Assembly: GCF_030272615.1 (NCBI RefSeq)
Contig: NC_081413.1
Span: 145,118,476-145,182,475 of the forward strand
Direction: 5' to 3'
Length of the DNA stretch: 64,000 bases
Origin: Cryptomeria japonica
Taxonomy: Eukaryota > Streptophyta > Pinopsida > Cupressales > Cupressaceae
Shown: in pieces, positions 21,525 to 33,100 of the stretch
Numbering within the stretch: the stretch's first letter is position 1
How the letters are laid out: each line of letters opens with the position of its first letter
Program-made: the position numbers and the translations under genes
The notes under the pieces: generated by a model
What the model saw: the letters and a program-made list of their open reading frames with translations, nothing else
Told to the model about the DNA's origin: nothing
The model's database searches: none

Positions 21525-23952
21525 CTCAATAATACTATCCAAGTAGATTAATTACTAGCCATAGTAGTTCTATAACATATCAAAACCCCAATTCAAACAA
21601 ACTATCAAGTAATTGCTAAGCAAAAGTACAAGAGAACCTATTCTTGGCTTGAAGAAATTTTCTCTGCACCCACTTCTTCACAACAATTTTTTGGAATGAT
21701 GCCTACATTCAATTGATGTGAGACCATATATGGTAATTGGGCTCTTAACTACAACATTGATACTGCATGCTTTAGCCGTCCCTTCAGAATTGAATTCATG
21801 AAAGAATTCAAAAATTTGGCTCCAACAGGTCATAACATGCCTGTGTATTTTCTTTTCGCTCTTTCATCATTTCGCAAAGCATAACACCCTTGCATGTTCA
21901 TCTAGCGAAATCATGCCAACTGATAGATCACATCAAACTTGCACTGCCTTTACCCTTTTACCTTTCCTCATCCGGCAACGGGCTAAAAATCCTTTCGCTA
22001 CTTTGCAGACAGTAGCCAATGTGCACTTTAACCCAACGAAGCTGCGCTAGCCATCCGATCGAATGGAACTTGATCGGTCTTTATCTCTATTTAACCTCTT
22101 TACCTTAATGCCAGGCGCTATCTTCTTTTCGCCACTTCGCAGGCCTTAACCCTCGAGCATTTTTCTTTCACGAAGCCATGCCAAGCGTTAGATAGAACTC
22201 TAATCACTCGGCCTTTAACTTTGATCGGGACCATCAACCTTTTTAATTAACCGCACCTCATCTTGATGGCTAACGGTTTTCGCTATTTCATAGAGGTTAA
22301 TCTGCTTCCACCTTTGGGCCACGAAACAATGAGAAGTGTTGGATCAATCTTGAGATGAATGCCTTTTAGGTGGGCCCTTTATCCGGGTATTACTTACCCC
22401 ACTTGTTCACCGGTTAACAAATGCCATGTGGCATTCGACCATTAGCCCTGGAAGCTCCTTCGAGTTCAGTTCTAAGTCAGCCACATGTCTTACTTCACTA
22501 TTCCCACATAACCACTGGTTACACCTAGGCAGGCCCTCAATCACCTTTTAAAACCACATGTCACTCGACACATCATTATCAACTCTGAGAAAAGTAGTAG
22601 TTGTCATGCCACACCATGCCTTCACGTGACTTGCACCTATCTTTCGCGACTTCACATACATTAATCGCCAATTGGTTTGCAGCCATGAAGTCATAAGAAC
22701 CGTTGGCTCAAAACAAAGTTGATCAGCCTTTACCTTTATGCCCTGCTTGTCCTTTGGGCCCACTGGCTTTTTCGCCATTTCGCAGGCTTTAATTTACTTG
22801 CATCTTACCTTTGCAAATTCACGCAAGCTGTTAGATCTTGGGAACTTGCATGATGTTTTAACAACTTGCTTAAAACTGATAGACATGGGTCCTCTGACTT
22901 AGCTTTATCCACCTGGCGTTTGATCCCTCTTGAACTAATGTGTCAACTTCTTATTCACCATAAGAATTCTGCAGGACCCACATTTTGCTGTGCCACCTAT
23001 GTCTGACAGGTCACTTCTTAACTCACGGTGTGACTCACCTCCTTGGACCCACCCGTTAGTCCTCAAATTTAATTCGTTGACCATTTTGATTTTAGGCCAC
23101 ATGTCACTTTCTTACTTCTCATCTCAACCAGCTGGACTGCTCACTTGGAATGCCATGTCATTTCGCCACTTCGCGAAAGCTATTTTCCGAGCATCTTCAT
23201 CTTGCGAAACTACGTTGGTTGTTAGATCTCGGGAACTTGCGCATCTATTATGCCTCTTATAAACCTCCTCACTCGGGCCCATCAACCTTTCTCCATTTCG
23301 TGAAGAGTAAACTACAAGCATCTCTCAGCCACAAAACAACGCAGGCCATTGATCTCTTTCAAATCTGATCGCCTTTTAGCTATGAAGACTCTTGATTGCT
23401 AGGTCCCACCAAACCCTTTTGCTACTTCACAATAGGTAACTTGCATGCTTGTTTCGGCTGTGAATCAACGCGAGCCATTGGATTCAAAACGAGATGGAGT
23501 CTCATTAAGCTGGCTGCCAATGCACTCGGTCAAGCCCGCTTGGGCCTTTTGCTATTTCGTAGAGGCTAACACACTAGAAACTCCGCCCAACGAAACAATG
23601 AAAGTCGTAGATTTATCTGAGAGTTGTGGGATACTTACTGAGCCCAACAAACATTAGAGAAGGTAGATTAAATGTGAAAATAATTAAAAGATTTAAAGGG
23701 ACTGCCTAGGCAAATGACAAGGGGGGAACACCTTTACGATAAATGGACCCATCACCTAAGTGAATAAAGTAATGCCAAATTAAAATTAAAAAAGGTTTTT
23801 CTCAGACATTTTGAAAGTGATTAAAGATTAAACCCTAAACCCCCCTTTAGGACACACAACAGTTAGAAGTAACAGGGCCATACCAAACTCAAAAATTTCA
23901 TAGACTTAGCTAATTATGGAAAAAGCATACCCATTTTTAAATAGTGATAATA
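21525..23952 (-). other. ORF-AB copy 3 upstream region (U3-like, untranslated)
   Basis: No gene. From the right: terminus, about 300 bp with a C-rich CTAAACCCCCC word (23833-23850) and the region shared with copies 1 and 2 (23690-23765), then the CGC-type array (21840-23640), then TTGGCTCCAACAG (21810-21825), which is the conserved CTGTTGGAGCCAA element of copy 2, and about 285 bp of leader. Small ORFs here are not coding. Confidence 0.55.
21840..23640 (+). repeat. CGC-type degenerate tandem array
   Basis: At least eight imperfect units of roughly 90-250 bp of the form TTTTCGCCATTTCGCAG...TTAAC..GCAT.T...TCGCGAAAC.ACG(C)..G.C.(T)TAGATC...TTGATCG.CTTTA. Clear examples start near 21855, 22125, 22275, 22765, 23155, 23290, 23420 and 23555. 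TTTCGC and GCGAAA arms within each unit can pair. Divergence between units is high, so the array is old or under rapid decay; CG sites are often TG or CA. Confidence 0.65.
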
Positions 23953-23959
23953 GATCCCT

Positions 23960-23964
23960 TGGTT
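23960..23964. repeat. TSD TGGTT, left copy
   Basis: TGGTT here and at 25013-25017 flanks the 1048 bp solo LTR. It lies two bases beyond the GATCC of the copy 3 insertion. Confidence 0.85.
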
Positions 23965-25012
23965 TGTTAGGTCCCGAAGACAACTGAGAGGGGGGGGGGT
24001 TGAATCAGTTGTCAAATAAATTCAAAACAAAAACAACTTAACCAACTTAATTCTTAATATCGGTAAATCAGTTCAATATGTCGGTAGATAGTTTTAATAG
24101 TTAATTGCTATATCGGTAAGGATTAGTGCATGAAACATAAAGACAAAGTCATCCACAACACATAACACCAATATTTGTACATGGAAACCCTTTAAGGGGA
24201 AAAACCACAGTGGGAAACCTTACCCACAATCAGATAAAATGACTATCGATAGTAAGTGTACATAACTGGGGTTTGTACATGTAGAAAGGCCAAGCGCCTA
24301 GAACTCACTGCTCAATCACAAAATGGGAGTCACACTGACTACATTTGGATGGTTAAATCCAATAATAATGTACTGCTAAAATTAGTATCTTCATATGTTG
24401 GATTCAATACCGATGTAGTTCTGATTGTCTTCACAAAAACCCTCCTTCAATCTTCAAATGATGTCTGCGTGTATAGCTCTACTTATTCTTGTATATACCT
24501 TCACACAATCCTTTTTCGCATTCCACACTTGATCTTACATTTATATCATACCCTAAGACCAATTTTAGTAGGTCAGCTCTACAAGATATTACAATAAAAT
24601 TAATTTACATATCAATTAATACTTGATGCAATAACCGATTCAATATGTCGGCTTAATGCATTTACAACAATAATAAATTATCTCCATAGCATGCCATGCT
24701 AATCTGGAAAAGATAAACCTACCGGTGTAACCTGGACCTATTTGTTGGTAATAGAAAATATGCAAATGCTAATGTACCAATAAACAAAACTCCAAGACAA
24801 AGTGTCAACACAATGTCTTGTACATAACCAAGTGTTTTCCATATCATTCCAAGTGCTGGTGATCATTATATCTTGTTGGTGTACCAGATACCGGTGACTA
24901 TGCATGAGTCACTTGCTTGCCGGTGAATGTTGCTAATTCTCAAAAGTGCCAGAGTTGATAAGTGTTTAGTAGGTGTTGACATGAATGACAAAACCATACC
25001 AAAATACCAACA
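23965..25012 (-). mobile_element. solo LTR, 1048 bp, copia type
   Basis: The minus strand starts TGTTGGTATTTTGG (25012) and ends GGACCTAACA (23965), with a 5 bp TSD TGGTT. Near the inner end it has the G-run followed by TTGAATCAGTTG, as in the other copia LTRs, and 'ggaaaccc...gggaaaaaccac' at 24183-24205 shared with them. No PBS, gag or pol adjoins it, so the element was reduced to one LTR by recombination. Confidence 0.85.
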
Positions 25013-25017
25013 TGGTT

Positions 25018-26045
25018 AGCTTTCATCCTTTTGAAGAAAAGATCAAGTTTCTGGTAGTTTATTTTAAGGATTTAATGCAAACCTTGAAGGAGAAGAAGGA
25101 GGCTGTGATGAAAGCTAATCCTGAAAAGGCTAAAATGGCTTTAGCCAAGTCTGCTCATGCCAAGGTGATTCCCCCAAGTGAGTATGTAATGCATAAAATG
25201 TCAAAATATAGTGTACTAATGCCGATAAGAGATAAGACTTCTATTTCAAAAGGATAAATAGCAATAGAAGATGTGGTTGAGGTCTAAGAGTCCCATAAAA
25301 GGCAGAGGGTAGGGAAGGAAGTGCAAACAAGTGAGCTTTTGTATTCTCCTTCCCAATCTCCAATACATGTAGGATATGAGCAAGCAACAATAGAGCAACT
25401 GTTGCAATTAGGAAGTCTTGGGGAAATTGCTTACACATATGAAGAGTTGCAAGAAGGAATGCTAGAGGAACCAACAAGTGCCCAAATGGACTTGACTATA
25501 GAGGAATTTAGAGGTAAAGAACTAGACTCTATCATTAAGCAGGCCAGTGAGGAGTTTCTGGCAGATGATAGTTTTGTCAAAACATGATCCTTTTTGCAGT
25601 TTGTTTGGAAAAAAAAATAGACTAATTCAAGGCAAGATGTGAGAAGAGGAAAAATGATTGTCCTCACAAAGATATATTTGTGGTTGAGTCAGATGTAAAG
25701 CAAGAAATGTTGATAGAATTTGGGACCATTGACCCAGAGCAAGGAAGGAAGATGATTGCAGAAGCTGGAGTTTTGATTCTCCCTGAGTGGGACATAGAAG
25801 ATGCATTAATTCTTGAAGTAGTAAGGAAGGAAACAAAACCCCTACAGGGAGTGACTTATAGTAATGATCATGCTACCTTAGTCATGTGGTCACTAAGAAG
25901 GGAGGAGAGAAAAAAGAGGAAATACTCCTCAGAAGCCAACTATTCTGGAAGAATGATTATGAAGAGAGTGAAAGATACAAAGGTGGTGGAGGTTGCCAGT
26001 ACAATTTTGGAATCTACAAAATTCAATATGACTGTAGCTGAGAAA
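25018..26045 (+). pseudogene. ORF-AB copy 2, region B first part
   Basis: It begins SFHPFEEKIKFLVVYF just after the solo LTR, continuing DYDPLV of copy 2. Then IPPSEYVMHK, SPSQSPIHVG, LLQLGSLGEIAYTYEE, EFLADDSF and (after a frame change near 25585-25680) ILPEWDIEDALILEVVRKE and STILESTKFNMTVAEK. The frame is interrupted after AEK by copia-3 at 26045/26046 and resumes with KEAKEK at 62278. Stops occur at 25255, 25287 and around 25585-25660. The alignment with copy 3 region B is continuous. Confidence 0.72.
26041..26045. repeat. TSD AGAAA, left copy (copia-3)
   Basis: AGAAA here and at 62273-62277 flank copia-3. Removing the 36.2 kb and one copy restores the ORF-AB frame (AEK to EAKEK). Confidence 0.9.
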
Positions 26046-27190
26046 TGATGAATACTAAGAGGGGGGGTGAATTAGTATACCAAAAAATACTGAACTTAAA
26101 CTATTAAATAGTTTAGCAGTTAATCGGTATAATAGATTTACTAAAAAATTGGTTAAGACAAATGCAAGCCAAACAACAAATAAAGCATTCACCCACAAGA
26201 GCACAATCACTTTAACACAAGAGGTTTTGACATGGAAACCCAAATGGGAAAAACTACGGTGAGCAGAAACTCACAAGTAACTATCTGTAGAATAGAAACC
26301 AGACTAGTTAAGGTCATACAATGTTCTTCACTAGAACAGATCCTGTTAGGAATCTAGATCTCTGTTAGGAGATAAGTCCTGTTAGAGACTACATTGTGAG
26401 AGGATTTCAGATTCACAGTTGTGAATCACCTTGTTAGAGGATTTACAAAGGCTTTTCTAGGCCTACCCAGTTAAGGGTTTCAAACTTGTCAAAGATGTGA
26501 GTAATCAACAAGTGAGTGATCTAGATACTAGCACAATATGCTTGGTTAGATCCATGATAGCTCATTGTTAATGCACATTTAGCATTACTTCAGTCTTCAA
26601 TACTTCTACACTATGTTTCTTCACACAAACCTAATCTTCTCTTTTATTATCGCACATACAAAAACCCTCATCCACTATTAAAACCATATCAACTCCTAAA
26701 ACCCTAGACATGATGTCCTTATAAAGGAATCTGATTACATTTCGGTCCAATAGGATTACATTGCAAGTTCCTAGGTTTAGTGCATCTAGACACATAGGGT
26801 AACATGACACAAAATCATCAGCAAAGTATTGATGGATGATAACTCACCACAAAAATACCGATTGATAACTCATCACAGAGTAATACCAGTTCATACATTT
26901 TACCAATTACCGGTTGTCAACATGAAGACTGGGAAAAATGTTAAATACCACTTTGTTCCTTCATACCACTTTGGGATCCTCGAACAACTTGAGGTCTTCA
27001 TACTGCTTTGGGTCTTCAGTCAGTTTGTGACTAGTAAACACCTTCTGCAAAACACTAATAGTCTAAAGACTATAATACATAATACCAGTTGGAAAAATTA
27101 TCGGTTGAGCATAACTCATACATAGGGAAGTGATCATAAAACAAGTGTGTGTCCATCAATGACAATCACAACATCAGCAAAATACCAACA
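26046..27190 (-). mobile_element. copia-3 3' LTR
   Basis: 1145 bp; minus strand from TGTTGGTATTTTGCTG (27190) to TTCATCA (26046). It is closely similar to 61166-62272 except for small indels (about 26160-26215 holds extra sequence). A TATA-like TTTATAAGG lies at about 26717-26726. The G-run/GTGAATTAGTATACC phrase follows the inner edge. Confidence 0.92.
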
Positions 27191-27210
27191 ATCTCCCCCC
27201 TTGGCATTGA
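27191..27210 (-). promoter_or_regulatory. copia-3 polypurine tract
   Basis: The minus strand reads CCAAGGGGGGAGAT directly before the 3' LTR. This is the expected position and composition of a plus-strand primer site. 27211-27463 is short untranslated sequence. Confidence 0.8.
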
Positions 27211-27463
27211 TGGCAACACTTAGGAAAATTTTGACATCTAAGTGCTTTACAACAAAATATGCCATAATCAAAATTACTCCCCCCTAAGCATATACACTAT
27301 CCCTTTTTGCAGAAAATACAATGTATACTACTCCCTTAAAGAAATAACATGAATGTATACATAACATTCACCAAAATTTTAGATACTACTCCCCCTTTGC
27401 CAACAATGAAAAAGTACTATAGAATAACCCCTGTTTCACATTATCATTAAAATAAATAAGTGT

Positions 27464-28512
27464 TTATGACAATAATGAGTGAAACTTATCAAAAACTGAT
27501 TTAAAATCCTACATAAAAGTCTTCATGGATAAAGACCATGACTCAAGTAATGAGGTAGAAACCTCACTTTCAGTCTGCACCTGTGATACCTATTCTTCCA
27601 TGGCATCAATTGTACTCATATCTTGAGTTACCATCAATGCTTCCAGATTGAGAAAGCGCTTCTGAAGAATTTGTAGTTTGGGTAATAAAACCAGTTATAG
27701 CTCCTGCAAATCTCTTGTCCGGTTGCTAATCCCCAATTCTATCCTGGCAAACTAGAGCTGATACCGGTGAACAATTTGTCCATATGTAGTGAAAGAATCA
27801 TATGGTGTCTTAAAGTTGCTTATATATGTCTGCAAATAGGATTGTAGTTTATCCTTTTGTGCAAGCACATCATCACAAAATATATGGGGTTGGCTTATTT
27901 TTCTCAGCAGTAGTTTTCCCTCATCCATAGCATCTCTTATATCCTTCTTCCCTTTCTAAAGTTGAGACCGGAGCTCACTCAGTTTCTTTACTAAGGCAAT
28001 GTTGATTGCATTCTCATGCTTCCTATTTGCATTTGCTTCAACAACTTCTTCTAGGCATTGTACCTAGTCCTCTATAACTATACATAGAAGTTTTAGTTGG
28101 GCTAGAGAGGAATCGGTACCGGGGAGGTTGGTTCCTAGAATCAAACTAGTAAGGGTGTCAATCGTAGTCTAAATGACATCCTACTCCTCTTTCCTCCACA
28201 ATGTTTATAGTCTTTCTTGTACTAGCTTTATGCCTTACAACAACTTCGATTCATCTACAGATTGGAGGTCAAGAGGACTGGTGATATCAGCTGGTTTGGC
28301 TTGACCACCAGTTGCCTTTGGAGTCTCCACTTGTTTGCTCTTTTTAGCTTCCTTCTTCTCTTCCTCCTTCTTTCTTTCTTCTTCTTTTCGCTTCTCCTCT
28401 TCTTGTTTCTTCTTCTCCTTGTCTTTCCGCTTCTCCTCTTCTTTCTTTTCCTCGTCTGCTTTCCTCCTCTCCTCATCTTTCCTCTTCTCCTCTTCTTTCC
28501 TCTTCTCCTCTT
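27464..28512 (-). pseudogene. copia-3 second ORF, C-terminal part
   Basis: Continuation of the second ORF after the gag-only element. It starts in a Glu/Lys-rich repeat (EEEKRKEEEKRK type, 28512-28340), then TPKATGGQAKPADITSPLDL, a region with KKLSELRSQL and KGKKDIRDAMDEGKLL, DLQELQLVLLPKLQILQKRFLNLEAL, and ends FDKFHSLLS before TAA at 27464. About eight internal stops. The coiled-coil character is obvious. The apparent Arg/Lys-rich frame at 28255-28530 is a shifted reading of the same low-complexity DNA. Position (after gag, before the PPT) is that of the extra 'env-like' ORF of some copia elements, but no signal peptide or membrane segment is evident. Confidence 0.6.
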
Positions 28513-28517
28513 CCTGT
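28513..28517. repeat. TSD CCTGT, left copy (gag-only element)
   Basis: CCTGT here and at 40748-40752 flank the 12.2 kb element. Confidence 0.9.
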
Positions 28518-31500
28518 TGTTGTTCACCAAAAGTGATAACCCAAGAACACCTGCAATCCTTCTATGAAATGGCCAATTTCAGTCTACAAAACACATCAGG
28601 GCTTGGACAACATAACATAGGACCCTAATTAATCCTCTTGCACTTCAGGTTCTGCTAGACCTAGGGGGGGACACCCTTTGATGCTTTGAATACAATGATT
28701 ACAAACACACAACTGCATCAACTATAAGAAGATAGATCATTTTACAAGCTCAACAGGTTAGGAAACACTACAGATTGGCTAGATCTGTACAAACAATAAG
28801 ATGAAATAGAGCTTGGAACGAATGGAACACTAACCCCTAAAACAAGAAGGGAAATAGATTTGTCTTTTAAAATATATTGCTCTGAGAACATCCCCAAAAC
28901 TTGTGAGACCAGTGCCTTATCTAACGGCAACAAAGCCATATATCAAACTGTAAATGATAGCATATACTACAAACCCATCTTCATTATTAATATCCCTGCA
29001 TTAATGCCTTACAAAAATGCATTACCCAGCTCATTCACAAAACCATCAAATCTACAAAAATGTGTATCCCATTGTCTATGATGTATTACAGAATTTAAAT
29101 TCCTCCTTGAAGAATACCTGCAACAATCACTACAACCTCCTTGAAATTGAAAAAATTCAAACCTCCTTAAGGCCTTCAATTTGTAACAACAAGAAATACA
29201 TCCAGAGATGAATTCTATGTGAAGTTGTGCATGCCTTACATACACAAGAACCTGCAACAAAACATCTACAACAAGAAAGAACTCTATTACTCAAGAGAAA
29301 AACCCTGCCCTATACAATATTGAAGAGAACTCAGAAATGGAAGCCATCAAATCTGGAGCCTTTCTCTAAATTTCTAGAACCCCTACAAATGAGAAGAATT
29401 GAGAATAAGAAGAGAAGGGAAAGATTAGATCTCATCAGAACAAGACAAGTGTCTCCTTTGTACCTAATTGCAAAATATCTTCTTCATTCCCATCAAAACT
29501 ACTCCCAAAATATCTCAAATTGGATAAAATTAACTACCTCATTGGATTCCTCACTCCGAGAGCTTTCCAGAAACATATAATACTTTATATTTTGACTAAA
29601 CATAGAGCCCTGGGCGAATTAATTCTTCAAGTGTGCACAATCATTTAAAGTTTTGAATTTTTAATATAGTTTCAACTATATAATAATATGCATTTAACTT
29701 TGATTTTTGCTCTGATTGTGCCCTGAAGTCTTGCCATGTGTTGGTCTTTGATTGGTTCGCAAGGTCTACTGGGTGCCACCTCAACTGACACCTCATCACC
29801 GCTATGGGGATGCTTGCTTGTCTGTCCACCTGTACGCCATGTCCACGCCACATCACCACCACTGGGATGGGACCCGCTTGTTGGACCTCTGACTGGACCC
29901 GCCACCTGAGTGCCACCTGGCTTTCGCCATTTCGTAGATGGTAACCGGCATGCATCTTCAAGCTCCAAAATCACGCGGACCGTCAGATCAACCCAGACTT
30001 GCTCGATCTTTACCACTTCATTTTCACTTCATTTTCGGTCTGAGCCTTCCGCCATTTCGCAGACCTTAACTGGCGAGTTCCTTTCCTTCATGAAGCAACG
30101 CAGGCCATCTATCTTCATCAAACCTGCATGGTCTTTACCCTGTTCAATTTTTGCGGATGCTTTTTGCCATTTCGCACCCTTTAAACTTCGTGCATCTCGC
30201 CTTCATGAAGTCACGCCGATCATTGATCCTCTCCAAACCTGCTCACTGGTTAAGTCGGCTTTCCTCCACAAAATTTGCCCTCTTGCCTTGAGAAGCATGC
30301 CTATGTGGGGTCCACCTATCGCCATCTATCACCTCCTGGTCACCTTGGGATGCGCTCCCACATGCGTGGGGTTCACTTGGGCACCAAACGGGCACCGTCT
30401 ATCAATAGCCTTGATGGCTTTGACATATTAGATGGGTAGACATTTAATTATAAATATAAAAAACATACACCTCCTAGTGAATGCGGGACTAAGGCTTTAA
30501 ACCTAGGACTGCACTTTGGAGCTTTGCCTAAGACTTTCATCTAAGTCTTTTTCATTTGCTTGGAGTTCAATGGCCCTCTCAACCATGCCATACTGGGAGG
30601 AGGCATTGGCTATTTAAATAAACTTGATGCTTTAACCTTCCCTCCAAACACTACTCCACACTGAAGACAATGAGGACTTGGCTAGGCATTATGCATTCGA
30701 AAGCTATATGCTTCTCCCAAACACCATGGTTGAGTACACCTACCATTTAATTTTCTTGAAGGTTTCTGCAACTTCAATGCCTCACAGAAGGCTCACGTGA
30801 CCTAAGGAGAGGAATCAATGCCTTTCAAAATCCACTGTTGTGACTTCCAATCGCTACGTGGGTGGAAGGAAGAATTTACTGTTTCAAACTACCATTTGCT
30901 TTAGAAAAAACCATCGCTGGCCCTCCCCATGCCACACTCCAAAGGCTTTAGTGCCCAGCCACATAGCATTTGCTTGATGGTTTTACAAATGCTGCACAAC
31001 CACGTAGATGGAGGAGGATAGGATGCTGGCACTTGCTTTAGTTTTCAACCTGCCTTCCAAACTCCACGCAAAGAGGACTACCAAGGTTTTAATTTGATGT
31101 GCATACTGCATAAAACTCATCTCCCAACTACCACGTAAAGGATAAAGATTTATGTTTAATTGGTAATTACATTAGCTTAGATTTTTGCACTTCATTTCCA
31201 TGCCATGCAAAGGGATATACTAATTGCGGCTGCTACCATGCCTTCAAAATGCCACATGAGATTTGCTGAAGTCTTCTGCAGTCTACAAACTCCAACGCAG
31301 AGGAAGGGAAAACTTCTATCTTAAACTACCAATCTTCTCATGCAGAATTTTAAACTTTATTCAAATGCTCTCAAAATATTTGGCACGCTTAATTTGATCC
31401 ATTATATAAGTGAGCATTTCATGCTTGGTGCAAAACTAGTAATTTCATTCACCCAATTTGAGAGAGAGATGGCTTTGCACTAACCACTTGCACTGCTCCA

Positions 31501-32847
31501 TGTTTCAAAAAACTTTGGTTCCAAAATATTTCTCCATTTCCTTCAAACCTCTCCAAAAGAGATTTTGCATACTTATACATATCTGTCCCTGGGAGAGTTC
31601 ATGCCATTGCAATAAGAACAGTTCGCCACAAGAATTAATGCATAAGCATCAGCCAGGTCAGGTCCCAAAGTGGGTCTGACTAAAAAAAAAATTGTTTTCA
31701 AGCGACTGACCTTTGAAATGCTTCAGACACCTTAAACACACCTTTGGAAATGATTGACATCATTTTCGGATCATCGGATTGCATTTTACAACTTTCAGGC
31801 ACTTACGCCACATTTTCGCATTTAATCGCGAAGACGCATTTTTCAAACCTATCAAAACACCTTTCTGGAGCTCGCCATCTAATAGGCATGTACTCTGATA
31901 TACAAGGATGAACTCTACCATTTTTTTTCTCAAGATGAGTCCCGAGCGAAGAGATATTAATTGGCGAAAATGACCAGCTGGCTTTGTTGCCACTGCAGAC
32001 CTGATGAAGTCAATGTTCTGGCAACACATGACACCTTTCTCCAAAATATCAAACGACCTCCGTAGACCCTCAAATTTGAAACATAGGTACCTTGAAGTAC
32101 ATACTAAATCTTTGAATTCTAAGTTTGACCAAAAGCCTGACTGGATGAAAATGGCACGCTCATAAAAATAGCTACTTTAATTGATATAGCACTGAAAGTA
32201 TGGATAACATAAAACGATGGGTAAATGAACCCTTTTGAAAACCGATCAAATGGATTGGTAGGAGCCTAAAACTAGAAGCATAGCTTGTCATTTATACCAA
32301 AATTAACCCAAAAGAAACATTTTGGCATGACACCCACTGAGGCAACTTTTACACTTGTGCAAAACAGGGCTCCAACTAGCTGTCAAAACAGGGACTAGTC
32401 AGATCACACAAACTGCAAACGGATTTGGCTTTGAAAACTAAGAAGATGGATTCATTAGGACTTGAAATTTTTTGCAGGCTGACTCACATTTATGCATACA
32501 ATTGAATCCATTTTGAAATTATCCATGATGATCAACATGGCAAAAGACATACTTGCTCAAATTAGGCTACTCAATAAAATCTACATTTGTGCCTAAAATG
32601 CACTTTCAGCTCACCCCTCGAAATGGGTACCTTGTAAACTTATCCAAATTGAATTCTGAAAGTTGCACATCACTGCATAGGTCAAATGAAAGGTTTAGGA
32701 AATGATTCAAAGCTTTACCTCTTCATGATTAACTGAGCTCCATTTCACCCTCTCTAACTAGGCCATTCAAACTGACTTATTTGGAGATGCAAAGCAAAGA
32801 TTTGAATTGGGCCTCAAAACTTGACTCAAAATTAATGAGTCCCAATA
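28518..32847 (-). mobile_element. gag-only element 3' LTR (left), 4330 bp
   Basis: Starts TGTTGTTCACCAAAAG on the plus strand and ends GAGTCCCAATA (the final CA has become TA). A TATA-like TTATATAA is at 31412-31418 on the minus strand. It contains a three-unit CGC-type array at 29925-30240 and CCAGTGCCTTATCTA at 28907-28922, shared with the tail of ORF-AB copy 3. Small ORFs inside (for example 29910-30431) are judged non-coding. No gene in this stretch. Confidence 0.9.
29925..30240 (+). repeat. CGC-type units in gag-only element LTR (left)
   Basis: Three units beginning CGCCATTTCGTAG, CGCCATTTCGCAG and GCCATTTCGCACC (about 29932, 30050, 30165). Each is followed at 40-60 bp by a TCATGAAGCAACGC-type arm. 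Same family as the arrays upstream of ORF-AB copies 2 and 3. Confidence 0.65.
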
Positions 32848-33100
32848 GTGGCTCTGACTGGGGATGGTTGATTGCTAGATCAACACAAGAATCCAGATAT
32901 CTATGGTTAAGCAGACCACCCAAAAATAGATCACTCTTCTTCTCATCTCAAAAATAGGGCATCCTTATTCAACCCAAACAATAGGGCACTTTATTGAAAA
33001 CCACACAACTGAAGAAAAGCAACTACACAAGATATACAACATGCTGACAATTGATTACAAACTACTCAAACAATCTTTAGCATTTACCTATGTCAAAAAT
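32848..33100 (-). other. gag-only element interior, 3' untranslated segment
   Basis: No gene. No clear polypurine tract precedes the left LTR on the minus strand. On the plus strand TGGCTCTGACTGGGGA (32849-32864) resembles the PBS word at the other end. Confidence 0.45.

Larger units (their letters stand above)
16226..23952 (-). mobile_element. ORF-AB element, copy 3 (complete, nested in copy 2)
   Basis: Minus-strand unit of 7727 bp including a 778 bp solo LTR, about 6.94 kb net, bounded by the 5 bp repeat GATCC. Reading from the right: start TATTATCAC (a one-type-of-change variant of the TGTTGTCAC start of copy 2), CGC-type array, leader, ORF-AB of about 1200 codons, 0.9 kb tail, end GAGAACAAAA. 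The tail shares the words GACTCTGT and TTAGATAAGGCACTGG with the 3' part of the LTRs of the gag-only element, which end GAACAACA. No internal pair of LTRs, PBS plus gag-pol or terminal inverted repeats beyond TGTTGT/ACAA(C)A is seen. The whole copy therefore resembles one long LTR with an ORF inside. Confidence 0.7.

Noticed and set aside
19194-25017. Interruptions at the ORF-AB A/B junction as a spliced intron
   Set aside because: No GT-AG placement keeps the frame, the inserted sequences are unrelated to each other, and each has its own 5 bp TSD and, for the LTRs, TG...CA ends.
28255-28628. Arg/Lys-rich and Ser/Phe/Leu-rich ORFs
   Set aside because: Shifted or opposite-strand readings of the low-complexity Glu/Lys-coding DNA of the copia-3 second ORF.
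29910-30431. 173-codon plus-strand ORF in the left LTR of the gag-only element (shorter relative at 38018-38359)
   Set aside because: It lies on the CGC-type repeat array, differs in length between the two LTR copies, is antisense to the element and has no protein-like pattern.
32848-32866. Plus-strand orientation of the gag-only element based on a PBS-like word after the left LTR
   Set aside because: The only coding sequence inside is gag on the minus strand, and a better PBS lies beside the right LTR.
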